The notes under the pieces are model-generated. The model worked only from the letters and a program-made list of their open reading frames with translations. It had not been told where the DNA came from and searched no databases. 64,000 nucleotides of DNA from positions 1 through 64,000 of the forward strand of contig JAMKCH010058324.1 in NCBI GenBank assembly GCA_023653785.1. Direction: 5' to 3'. The translations under genes and the position numbers were made by a program. Below, piece by piece: positions 12,188 through 22,690 of the stretch (position 1 is the stretch's first letter; every line of letters starts with the position of its first letter). The DNA comes from Ophioderma brevispina (taxonomy: Eukaryota > Echinodermata > Ophiuroidea > Amphilepidida > Ophiodermatidae).

Positions 12188-12205
12188 GGGGGGGGGGGGG
12201 GGGGG
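12188..12205 (-). repeat. Poly-G tract, 18 bases (mirror of 5,525-5,544)
   Basis: An uninterrupted run of 18 G preceded by AGCATGC. Partner of the poly-C tract in the left arm. Confidence 0.95.
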
Positions 12206-12324
12206 TTTTAGAGCAAGTTACCTTATGGGTAACTTGTTTGAAGGCCTTATGTCCAATCTTGTTATTTCGCATTCCTTTAATTAATTTCAATTTATTGCAA
12301 TTCACTTCCATTTACGGTGGGTAT

Positions 12325-12985
12325 ATATTGCTATTGCTATTGCCATACTGCTCTAATATTAAAGATTGAACATTGGTATGATAATAAATACCATGGCTGG
12401 TTCCTGGCATGGATCAATGTTGCTGCTCATAATGTGAAGAGATTATAGGATATAGTACATTTGCAAAATTAATATTGTGTTTGAATTGCACTATTTGATG
12501 TTTTAGCTTTCCGCTCATCATGTGATTTGACAGTGATCAAAATGATTTGATTTGACTTTCTGCTCATCTATTAAAATTAACAGACTGTGTTTTAAATAAC
12601 TATATTTGTTAGCTTGCCGCTCATCTGTAGAGATGTTGGCTTTCCGCTCATCCTATAAATTGAATGCTTATAATAAATTGCTGAATAATATTGGATGTTT
12701 TAGCTTTCCGCTCATCATGTACAGATGTTGGCTTTCCGCTCATCTTATAAATTGAATGCTTATATTAAAATGGGCTGAATAATCTCTTAATGAATGCTTA
12801 TAATAAATTTGCTGATGTAAATCTTTAATGGTTTTGGCTTGCCGCTGGCCATCTTTGATAATAGCACATTTTTAGGCTGATGCCTAATTTGACAATTAAA
12901 ATTGCATTAAGGCGAGAAATCCGGCTACCTACATCTTGCCTCCTTGCTTTTGTCTTTTTCCCTTCGTCCTTGCCGTGTGATAGAA
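12325..12985 (-). repeat. GATGAGCGGAAAGC repeat block, mirror of copy 2 (right arm)
   Basis: Contains repeated GCTTTCCGCTCATC, the reverse complement of the motif (about 12,510, 12,640, 12,705 and 12,735, plus degraded copies). It begins with GCCATACTGCTC and ends with the CTTTTTCCCTTCGTCCTTGC stretch that opens the left copy. Confidence 0.75.
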
Positions 12986-13229
12986 TAATCGATTTATGGA
13001 ACCAGCCTGCGGGTAGCATAAATCCAGTTATTTCGACACGTGTTGCCATTTTGCTCGTTGCTCGTGTTCACCAATCACCTTCTTCTGTGGTTACTTTGCT
13101 TTGTTTTGGCTTGTTTTTTATGCCCGTTCGCGCCAGTTCTTCACTTGGCTTTGTCAACGTCTTAATCATGTCAGTTTTTTTATCCTCCCACCACTCCCTA
13201 TCTTCCATTTAATCTTTTATGCATATTTT

Positions 13230-13650
13230 ACTCGTTTTCTTTTAGGCTTCACCTACAAGTGAGTTTTAGCCACTTCTTTGAGTCTCAGAATTCTTACCTG
13301 TTTCGGCTTGAATTATCCTTGTTGCCGTAATCCCGTCGCACATATACAACAATTCATTCTATTGTGGCAATGCTCGTCTAGTAAATTCATTTTGGCTATT
13401 AGTTCATTTTGTCATTTTTTGATATTTCATGTCTTTTCAGGCTGTGTAATTAATTACTCGTTCTCTAGGCTTCATCCAATACGAGCTTTTAGCTGACCCT
13501 TTGTGTTTAGAAATTCTTGCTTTCCGGCTGAATTATCTTTGTGTCGTATTCTGCGCAATATATATAGCAACTGTTATTATTTTGTCGCATGTTCATCTAC
13601 CTACTGCGTATGGCTGTTAAAGTGCAATTATGTCATTTTTTTAACACGTT
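13230..13650 (-). repeat. Two-unit ~200-bp tandem repeat (right arm)
   Basis: Mirror of 4,064-4,480. Landmarks in the two units are CGTTTTCTTTTAGGCTTCAC and CGTTCTCTAGGCTTCATC, followed in each by TCGGCTTGAATTATC / CCGGCTGAATTATC. Confidence 0.6.
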
Positions 13651-13884
13651 CGTCTCTGTATCCATAAATTGTAATTTGCCTATGCTCTCAACTATGTTCC
13701 AGCTGTAATTCTTGTAGCTTAATATAGAATGCAAATTATGCAATTCACGTCCATTCTGGCCTGATATTAGTGAAATTTTTCAAACATTAATCATGTTTCA
13801 AGCATAATTTATTTTAACAATCCTGTGTTGCCTTTTGGCCTAAACTACTATTTAATGTGCTAACTGCGTGTGTATACTCCTCCT

Positions 13885-14572
13885 TTTTGGTGTAATTGAG
13901 ATTAAGTTGCGATTTCTATATGCCATACTGCTCTATATTAAGATGATTTGTAATGAGAATACATGGCGTTCTGGCATGTATAAAGGTTTGCTGCTCATAA
14001 TGTGAAGAGAATATAAGATATAGTACTTGTTTCCAATTATATTGTGTTAATTGACTATTGATGTTTGGTAGAGCCTTTCCGCTCATCTGTGATTTTGACA
14101 GTGATCAAAATGATTTAGATGTTGACCACTTTCTGCTCATCTAGTAAATTAACACTGTGTTTAAATTAACTACTGATGGGTTAGCTTTCCCGCTCATCAT
14201 GGAGAGGATGTTGGGCTTTCCGCTCATCCTATTAATTGAATGCTTATAATAAATTGGTGAATAACTATTGAGTTGTTAGCTTTCCGCTCATCATGTACAG
14301 ATGTTGGCTTTCCGCTCATCTTATAAATTGAATGCTTATAATAAAATTGCTGAGATAATCTCTTAAATTGAATGCGTATAATAAATTGCTGTGGTAAATC
14401 TTTAAATGGTTTTTGCTTGCCGCTGGCCATCTTTTGTTAATAGCACAGTTTTTAGGCCTGATGCCTATTTAATTAAAATTGCATCAAACGGCGATAAAGG
14501 CCGCTACCTACTTCTTGCCCTCCTTGCTTTTGTCTTTTTCCGCTTCGTCCTTGCCGTGTTAGAGATCATTCA
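13885..14572 (-). repeat. GATGAGCGGAAAGC repeat block, mirror of copy 1 (right arm)
   Basis: Contains GCTTTCCGCTCATC-type copies near 14,070, 14,135 (degraded), 14,185, 14,215, 14,278 and 14,308. It ends in TTTTTCCGCTTCGTCCTTGC. Together with the other three blocks this makes four copies in the palindrome, two per arm. Confidence 0.75.
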
Positions 14573-14689
14573 AGGCTTTTACCAGAATTACAAGAAGTAA
14601 CTCTTTCTATAATTCCATGCTTGCGTTCTCTCCCTCGTATGTTGAATAGATCCCCATCAACTTTTCATTTGGCCTCAAAATGTAGGCCG

Positions 14690-15051
14690 AATTTTCAGGT
14701 CCGGTTTAAAGATTTTTTATTTAAACTTAACAAATTGAGCTTGCCAACCATAAATATGTAGTGACTCGCTCTACAATTATTTTTTTGTTTTTATATATGT
14801 TAATGTTTTTGTTTGTATAATGCTATTTTTTTATATTTTAATTTACTATTGTATTTTTTGGTATTTGCCTACCATCAATGTAATTTTTTGCCATGGGAAA
14901 AGTGTGTACGTATATGTGCTTTGGTATTATCCAGCCCATTTATTTTCCTGGACTACTTTCCTTATACCTGCTTTTTTAATTAATCTGGATGTGCAATGTA
15001 CGTGCATCACGTTTTGCAAGTATTTCAAATAAAGTATTATTATTATTACAC
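14690..15051 (+). mobile_element. Retroelement 3' end with (ATT)n tail (right arm)
   Basis: Mirror copy of 2,634-3,000. It ends with ATAAAGTATTATTATTATTA at 15,028-15,047. The preceding ~330 bases align with the left copy with many small gaps. Confidence 0.5.
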
Positions 15052-15959
15052 TACAGTGGTTGAACAATAAACATACGTTTGTGAGTTCTTTAGCAGACAG
15101 CCTGATTAAGGCTAGCTTCTGAGAGCCAGGTACATTATTTAAACCACCCAATTTGCCAACCAAAATAAAATGCATCTTGCAATTGCCTTTATCTTAAAGC
15201 TGTTTTACCAGTGGTTGATATTAAGGAAAAAAAGGGGCCCCCCCCCCCTGTTTTTTTTTCGCAGCTTAAGGTGGGGACCCTTACTCGCGGAGCGACGCAA
15301 TGTCGCACTTTATTAGCGACTATGGGGGTTTTCTGAGGGCCCTGAGAGCAATATTTCAGGGGGGCTTGATCAGCAGCTGCTGACAATACTGACTCTTAAA
15401 GAGACATGGGATATTTCCAAAAAGAAGCGCCCTTACAATTTGGTCGAACCCCGGTTTTTCGAAAGTTGGCATGCTAACCAATGTATTAGATCCACCTGAA
15501 ATGAATTAGCTAAACCCGTCCTTTATGTAATTAATATGATGATTTAGTACTTTTCTGTCGTGCACGCAGAAATCAAAGCCTGGTTTTCTATGGGGACGAT
15601 TTGGATAGCAGGCAAGTTTCAAAACAGGTTTGCGTTTTCTTTTGTACTTGTTTGTTCAATAATCTTCGAAACGTGTTCGGTAGGTGGTCTACGACCGATC
15701 CATGAAAATTGATAGAAATTTGTATCCTCAAAAAATCTCTCTCTGTGCCTTAAATCCGCCACCTGGCAGTTTGCCATTCACTTCTACAACTACTTACGCA
15801 ATGGTAGTACTGTATTTTTAGTACGTATAGGGTATTTGTTTTCAATTTTTGACGTTTCTGTATTATATTATCGCATTTTAACCTATGCTTGATGTTGGGT
15901 TCACCGAACCCAAGTGTCGTCTGCCGATGCCAATATATTAGTTTTAAAACCTGGACAGT

Positions 15960-16260
15960 TTGGTAACAAGCTGATTTTTTCAGGATAGGCCCGTATATTG
16001 GTAAATCACTGATAAAGTCCCCCGAAAACCCCCTGGTGGCATTCTTTCAAAATCCAAGATGGCGTCCAAAATGGCTGCCATTTTTGATTTTGTTCATAAC
16101 TTCCAACCATACAAGCTAGAACAAAATAAGGTATCCAACTAATGTTTTGGAGGTATAAGGATTACATATAAACACTATAAATGTGATTTAACCTTGCAAG
16201 TATCCAAAATCCAAAATATAACCCCAAATTTGCCGCTTTGAATCCGTATGGGGATGAAAT
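15960..16260 (-). repeat. Dispersed repeat with ATGGCNGCCATCTTG core (right arm)
   Basis: Mirror copy of 1,470-1,770, with a degraded core (CAAGATGGCGTCCAAAATGG around 16,060) and the GTTTTGGTAACAAGCTG block near 15,960 in reverse complement. Confidence 0.65.
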
Positions 16261-16949
16261 ATAAAATGGTGTCATTTTAGATAAATAAATTAGTCCACAG
16301 GGAATCATACGATTTGGTCGATACTTCTAACTACCAGACTACTAAAAACGGGCAATTTGTTTTCGTACAAACTACTCCAGCTATGCAATATACATAATAT
16401 ACATAATTCTAAAGTTCTTCATCGGCTCAATAACATGCGTGGGACTGTATTCAACCATTATCGAGGGATGTGACGTAGATTTCCCCGTATGTCTGAAAAT
16501 AATGTGAGAGATTCAAAGTGGTAAAGAAATAAATAAGAAGTGGAGCTGAGTCACTGCTAGTTAATTAAGATTTCAATTTTAAATAGAACGGTCATGGAAA
16601 TTCTCCAAAATACACAAGGAATAAGAATAAAATAAGTGTTTTATTCATATTATTGTGATCATGTGCGATGTTATATATTTTAAATACCACAACTTGAAAG
16701 AGAGTTATGAGATGAAGAGAATAAATTTTGGCAGTGTTTTGTGCTAATATGAGCGAGCGCACGGAATAAACCGTGACCCTTGTTAGACGAGGCCATTTTG
16801 GTGTCCAGTGCTTGAAACAACTGATGCATACAGCACTCAATGGAGAACACAATAGACGATGGGTGGTAGGACACTTAGTCACACGACACTGTAGTATATG
16901 CAGCATCATTGACTGGACAGCAAAGCAATTCTACGGGTGTTGGTGGTGG

Positions 16950-17770
16950 GAAAAATCCACAGGTTTGCATCACACCTCTGGCGAGCTTGATCATCTGAAA
17001 GTTCCTCCTACGGTTTGCAGGAGCTTGCAATAGAACTGGAATGTATTCTATAGGCGTCGCCCAAAGGCAACCACTAACAATCTCATCATTCAGAACGACA
17101 TCAATCCTATGTGAGTGCACACCGTGACGTCACAGGTCAGCGCATCTCACCAGCCGAGTCCATGCCAAAGCAACAGCCGGTGTTTCAAAGCGCCGAAAGA
17201 CGCACCCGCCTAGCCCCCGCGAGCCCCCCCTGAAAGAGACCAACACGAGGCCGCGTCTGGTAGCGGCTGCCTTGTGTGTTGATTGAAAGTTAAGGCTTTT
17301 GGTCCATCATGACACAAAGCAGCGGCCTGGTGGCCAGGCAATGCGCAGCCCCTCTCCATGCATCTAGAGCGATTTTAAGTTTTTGCGCACCGACTTGCAA
17401 TGTGAAAAACGGAGCTGACGGCTCCGGGCCTGCCGATGGAATAATTGACCCACAGTGGACCAGGTCCCTCTGCGCAACTACTCTAAGGCCCCCAAGACGC
17501 ATCAGCCCTTCCAAGTGCGTATCGTTTGGGCAGGAGTTCATTGCAAACAATCGAGACGCAATGTTGAAAAGACTGGGCGCTAGGACAGAACCACGAGGGA
17601 CAACCTCCCCGAAGTCGGTGCCCTCCACTGCACTGCCCACCTGATGTCTCCATGACGAAAGAGAATCCATCCCGGATGAGCAGCATCATTAACCCGACAA
17701 GCCCGAACATCAGGGAAGACCCGAGCAGCCTTAGGCAGACCTTGAACGCCAGAACTTATCATACTCCACA
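16950..17770 (-). pseudogene. Broken non-LTR retrotransposon RT fragment (right arm copy)
   Basis: Reading leftward from 17,770, one open segment of 126 codons (17,290-17,670) contains VPRGSVLAPSLFNI, the 'QGSxLxPxLFN' signature of non-LTR reverse transcriptase. A second segment (16,875-17,120) contains LNDEIVSGCLWATPIEYIPVL followed by PANRRRN, matching the post-RT C-terminal region of such elements. No YADD box is readable between the two because the frame shifts there. The copy is a mirror of 1-760, and its upstream part (17,652-17,770) extends past the visible palindrome match. It is a dead fragment; the clade is uncertain. Confidence 0.65.
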
Positions 17771-18689
17771 GTAGATCTATGAACAGCCGTACGCGGGGGG
17801 GGGGGGGCTGTTTTTTTTAAGGTAAAAGTGGACCTAACCCCCATAATCTCCTTTTTTGAATATCTTATCACCAAAAAGTGGGCTTTCTTGTCAAAACTTT
17901 GACCTTTTTATAACAAATTCAGGCAGAAAGTGGACCTTTTGCCCCGTTTTTGTGGAATTTCGTTCGCCCACTGCGTAAGGGCCTGTCTATGGAGAACTGC
18001 TCCAAACCTTCAGTCTCATTATGGAAGACTGTCTCGAATTGTGTGGTAACTTTGCACCGTGATTTTTTGGACCGTATTCAGTGCCAAAATTGGCGCGGGA
18101 TCCCCAAGCACGGACGTGGGAACGGATTCTACCGGTGTTCTATGTTTAGGAAAAAAACAGTCCAATCAGGCTCGAAGGCACTGTGGACATATTTTTTTTG
18201 ATTGGGAGTATATCATACCCTATCAAAAATTGTCTTTGTTCCTGTTGAAAATTAATGAAAAACATAATAATTTGAAACCATAACGCATTGTTTTTTGGAA
18301 TCCGCATACACTGTTACCGGGTGACGGCGCAAACTGGAATATTCCTTTAAGCATTTTTTGGTAGACCAAGTTAACACTTTTTTCCTGATAATACATTAAG
18401 TGACACACACAATTCAATTCAAATTTAATTCAATTTTTGTTTAAATATTTTATTCTTTTACATTGTTTTGGACCCCATAATGGGTTTTGGTGTTTTTGAT
18501 TGGGTATAATTCACCTTAATTGGTGCAAGCTGGGGAAAGGCAAGCTTCTCTATTTTGCAATAATGTCCTAAGATTGTACAAGAAAGAGGAAACCGTGATT
18601 TAATGTGGAATTCTTTTCTATTTTCTCTTCTTATTTCTTGAACATCTTTATATCATTATGTTCAACGCTATACAATATATTATTACTGG
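17771..18689. other. Unassigned sequence right of the palindrome
   Basis: Includes a poly-G run near 17,796-17,807 and AT-rich DNA with an AATTCAATTCAAATTTAATT stretch at 18,409-18,440. No gene recognised. Confidence 0.35.
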
Positions 18690-19110
18690 TATTTTGGGAT
18701 TCCATTAACTTAAAGTACTATATTTAGTCTCACATTTTTCTGACACTGCGGCTTCAACGTTTCTGCAAAATATAGAATGGCGCCATTTTGGGCGCCATTT
18801 TGAATTTTGAGTACTTGAACAGCGTTGAAACTTTTGGTTATGTTTTAAATAGATTCCCCATACTAAAAACATATGTTTGGATATAATTTTGCTTTGTTTT
18901 TTACATGTAGATTCCACAAATAATGTAAATATTTTAAAAACGGCCATTTGGGACGCCATCTTGGATTTCGGAAAATGCCACCAGGGATTTGCGGGACTTT
19001 TGTCATGATAGTACCATGTTTCCACAGCCCTATACTGAAAGAAATCAGCTTGTTACCAAAACTAGTCACCTATTTGCTATATGAGCTAATACTACCGGCC
19101 TACCGTCGCG
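18690..19110 (+). repeat. Dispersed GCCATCTTG repeat
   Basis: Contains ATGGCGCCATTTTGGGCGCC near 18,778, GGGACGCCATCTTGGATTTC near 18,949, then AAAATGCCACCAGGG, GGGACTTTTGT and ATCAGCTTGTTACCAAAAC at about 19,044. The block order is the same as in 1,586-1,700, so both belong to one repeat family. Confidence 0.6.
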
Positions 19111-20416
19111 TTTTTTGAATGGGGACAATGTCACATGAGGTCACCATGGTCCCCATAGGTCCCACCAACACGGAGACTCTATCCAAGGACTATTGTATCC
19201 AGTGTCATGAACATTGATTCGACATATGTGGGATACACCATTGGCCCAAAAAAATTATGTTTACTTTTATCACAAGACACAACACACTACCAAAGTAATC
19301 ACGTGCCCTCTTGCGACGACACCACAATTATTTAGTATTTACGCTTTCACGGGACATAGTCTGAAAAAATCATCTGTTTATTAAATAAAAACAAACAAAC
19401 AATATCAAGTTACAACCTGGGGGGGGGGGGGTGACGGCTTGGTTGAGTAAAATATCTTTCTTTTGAGCATAACAAAGTATCTTTCTATAATTCTTAATTT
19501 CATGACACACTAGAGTACATCGTGTATGATAACAATAATAAGACTGTAAAAGGAACTATTTTAGTATTATAAATTAAATTAACTAAGTACAAAATAGGGT
19601 CGGGCGTTTATACTGTGCAAACACGAAGGAAACCCATTAGCTTAATAAGTTTGATTCTGTAGACAATTATTGGTCTTTTTATTGGCAAAGAACTCACACG
19701 TTTTTATTTTCTGCCGTTTAAATTCATTGTCATGATTGTAGTGTTTTATTAATGTATTGCGTTTATTTCTTGCAGCTTCCTTTGGTAGTTTACACTGTTT
19801 TTCATACATTTGGCTTTATTCCATGCATCACCTTGGAACTTAGCCGTTCGTTTTTGCGTGACCCCAAAGCTTTTGTGTTAGTCATAGATACATAGTTACC
19901 ATTTATTTGGTTCTCGGGATTCTAGATACCGCATCCTTGATGTATTATACATTGGCCGTAAATTTCTTTTTGACATGGGGGGATGGGTGACGAAATTTAT
20001 GAATAAACAGGGTTTGCTGAAAAGATCCCATTACTAGCACATGTGTTGCGCGAAGCGCGCTAAATTTGCCATTTAGAAGCTAAAATCCTTAAATGTAAAA
20101 TTGCAATTCAAAAAAAATGGGGGCGCGAAGCGCGCGGAATTTACCAATTATTATGGCAATATAGGTGTATTTTGGTCCAAAAACACATGGACAGGCAGCA
20201 ACATTGGGTGATGATCCCATTACCATCCCCCCTCATCAAAACATTGGGGGGATTATCCCCCCCATCCCCCCCCCCCCCCGGGATGTTAACGCCTATTGTA
20301 TAATTATTTTTAGTCTGTAATGAGGAAAATTTACTCCTTGCTATTCTCAGAAGAAAAGACGTTGTTTTGTGTACTAGGTTGCTCATCTTTCGGTAATGTC
20401 TATCGGGGATGCATAT
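19111..20416. other. Unassigned sequence with homopolymers and two GCGCGAAGCGCGC motifs
   Basis: Contains a poly-G run near 19,420, the 13-mer GCGCGAAGCGCGC at 20,048-20,060 and 20,123-20,135, and a C-rich tract at 20,250-20,280. No coding frame is convincing. Confidence 0.4.
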
Positions 20417-21252
20417 AACACAACACAAACAGTAAGTCCCCCTCTAACAACCGCTCATAATTTAGTGTAGGAGCTTTGGCCAGAGTCACGACTAGCTAAT
20501 AATTTTCTATTATTATTAGGTCACTGTTGTGTGAAAAATCAAAGACATCTGTTACTTTCTCGGTTGACTGAGCAACACTGATCAAAAACACAAAGATGCA
20601 TTTTCAAAACTCACAAAAGGTGACATCATTACTTCAGTTCATTGACAAACCGTTAACTTTTAAAAGTTGATATTACTGTTTCAGTAATTACCAAAAATAA
20701 ATGAGGCTGTTCGTATGTTTATCCAACACACTTTTAGTGAACTCTTGACATAACTTGCGCATGACCATTCAGATCCTGGTAATCTGAAATGCGACCGGTA
20801 TGTTATGCAATGCTTCATCTATCTTGTACTATATCCTGCTACAACTGGCTGTCATATGAAACGACAACGCCATGCAGTTTCACACATAAGGCAGATCAAC
20901 GCATTCTTGGGGCTTGGTGTTGTGAGGGACATTCAACGAATGTTTTGGGCCCGCCAAATTCCAATACCAATGTGTATCGATGTCAAGACGTCGTTTATCA
21001 AGCTACAGAACACATACAGAACAACTAATCAGACTGAATAGAATATATCACCTTTTGTGCATTTTTGAAATGCCTCTTTTGTTCTTAAATCCTGTGCTTC
21101 AGTCAACCGTGAAGTAACGGATGGCTCTACTTTTCACACAAAAGTTAAATACCATTCATAGAATTATTATTAGCATAGTCATGACTTTGATAACTTCTTA
21201 CATAAGAAATTAGGACGGTTGTGGTTAGAGGGGACTTTTTTATGTTGTGTTT
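20417..21252. mobile_element. ~835-bp element with ~220-bp terminal inverted repeats
   Basis: The left end (ACACAACACAAACAGTAAGT, then CCCCCTCTAACAACCG) is repeated in reverse complement at the right end (CGGTTGTGGTTAGAGGGGAC, then TTTTTTATGTTGTGT). The similarity continues inward for about 200 bases: GTGTGAAAAATC..., GGTTGACTGAG and CACAAAAGGTGA at 20,525-20,625 pair with their complements at 21,045-21,145. By eye the arms are roughly 75% similar. The unpaired centre (20,636-21,026) has two overlapping ~78-codon frames without known motifs. This fits a non-autonomous DNA transposon or fold-back element. Flanking target duplications are not clear. Confidence 0.7.
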
Positions 21253-22539
21253 TATTTATTATATATTTGTAGTAAGTATATATTAGTAATTAGAAGTTTT
21301 TTTTTTTTTTGTTTTTTTGTTTTCTTAAGGGATGGGAGACTGAAATGGTACGCAATTCCCTTATCTCTGCGCCAGTAAAACGCCCGTACACTTTGCATTT
21401 TAAAGATATTTTGGGAATTATAGGCATAAAATGGTAGCGAGTTATAACAAAATGGCAGCCATAACCGTATTTAAAAGATTCAGGTTGATTTTTACTATTG
21501 GTGAACCTTAACTGGAAATGTAAAAAAACGTGAATATCTCAAAATTACTTGACACTATGTCTAAATATTACCTTCAGTATAAATTAATTGTGTCAATGAA
21601 ACAATTAGAATGTTCCTATGATCATAACCAGTGATACCAGGTAATTCCGATTAATAAAATGGGTCAAATTATAAATTGGAGTCAATATGTGAAAAAATGT
21701 GAATCCTATGGCATTTTGACAACTTGCACCATATTTTTTTATGTCGTTTTTAGCTCCTTTAAAAAACATAAAATGTATGTTTGTACATTGGTAGGATCAA
21801 AGGTACACTTCTAATGGGTCATTGACACATTGATTGTGATTTGAAGGCTTGTAATCCTTATAATTTGTTCAGTATTTTTTTAATATGTTCACGTTTTTTG
21901 GCTGCCATATTGAATTGCCGTATGTTTACAATTTTTAAAGTATCAGAAATACATTTATTGGGTCTAACAACATCACCTAAGTACTTCATGCTATTTTTTA
22001 TCGCATGATTTGCTGTTATAATGGGTATTTTTAAAAATTATTGGATTTGGGTTCCATTTTACTTTGAAGTCGACTTAAAGGCTGACTCAGAGATTTCCAC
22101 GAGGAGGGCGCCCTCAATTTTCACAAAAATCGGGGTTTTTTTGCATGTACATATCCTTGTCTTATAACTACATCACTGTGTGGAAATAACTAAGCTTAAT
22201 CGAAGTCCCCTTCATATAGAAAATCACAACTTGTTTTAAAATTCGGTCGGAATTTTTTGGTTTTAACACAGTATCAAATATGGCACTGTTTCCATACATA
22301 GGATGTTTACTGTCATGACCGCGAAAAAATCAATTCCTCTCCAAACTTTGAAAGTGAAAAAGCATTTCGGGTAATTATCTTTAGTTTCAGTTGACTATTT
22401 TCAGTTATTGGCATCACAAAAAATCAATATTGGCAAAATCTCTGAGTTAGACTTTAATTTTACAAGTGCCAGCGCATTATCATTTGGATCCTATAGTATA
22501 TCTAGTAACGCCATAGTTTGATAATAATATAGGTTGAAT
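21253..22539. other. Unassigned AT-rich sequence
   Basis: Contains poly-T near 21,298 and several TGGCAGCCAT / GCTGCCATATTG segments, which resemble the dispersed repeat family elsewhere in the window. No open frame of note. Confidence 0.35.
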
Positions 22540-22690
22540 AGATAATTGTCATATATGGCGACGCCATCTGGGATTTCTCAAACGCCCAAGGAATGCCCAG
22601 GTGGCACCCGGAAGTTTCTTATTCTACACACCCTAAATCTAATCATTTTCAGCAAAAATTGTGTATATACTCAACTGTACGGTCACATGA
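22540..22690 (+). repeat. Dispersed GCCATCTGGGATTTC repeat, partial
   Basis: ATGGCGACGCCATCTGGGAT at 22,556, followed by AATGCCCAGGTGGCACCCGG and TTCTACACACCC. The blocks match the order seen at 1,586-1,660 and 18,950-19,000, so this is a partial copy. Confidence 0.55.

Larger units (their letters stand above)
8944..17652 (-). repeat. Right arm of the giant palindrome
   Basis: This is the reverse complement of 1-8,924. It is about 215 bases shorter, the sum of many small gaps. Every element listed in the left arm has its mirror copy here. The match to the left arm can be followed to the GACATCAGGT/ACCTGATGTC block near 17,640-17,652, where the partner reaches base 1 of the window, so the true outer end of the palindrome is not visible. 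Confidence 0.95.

Noticed and set aside
12880..13212. 110-codon plus-strand frame in the right arm
   Set aside because: It crosses the GATGAGCGGAAAGC repeat block and is not open in the mirror copy.
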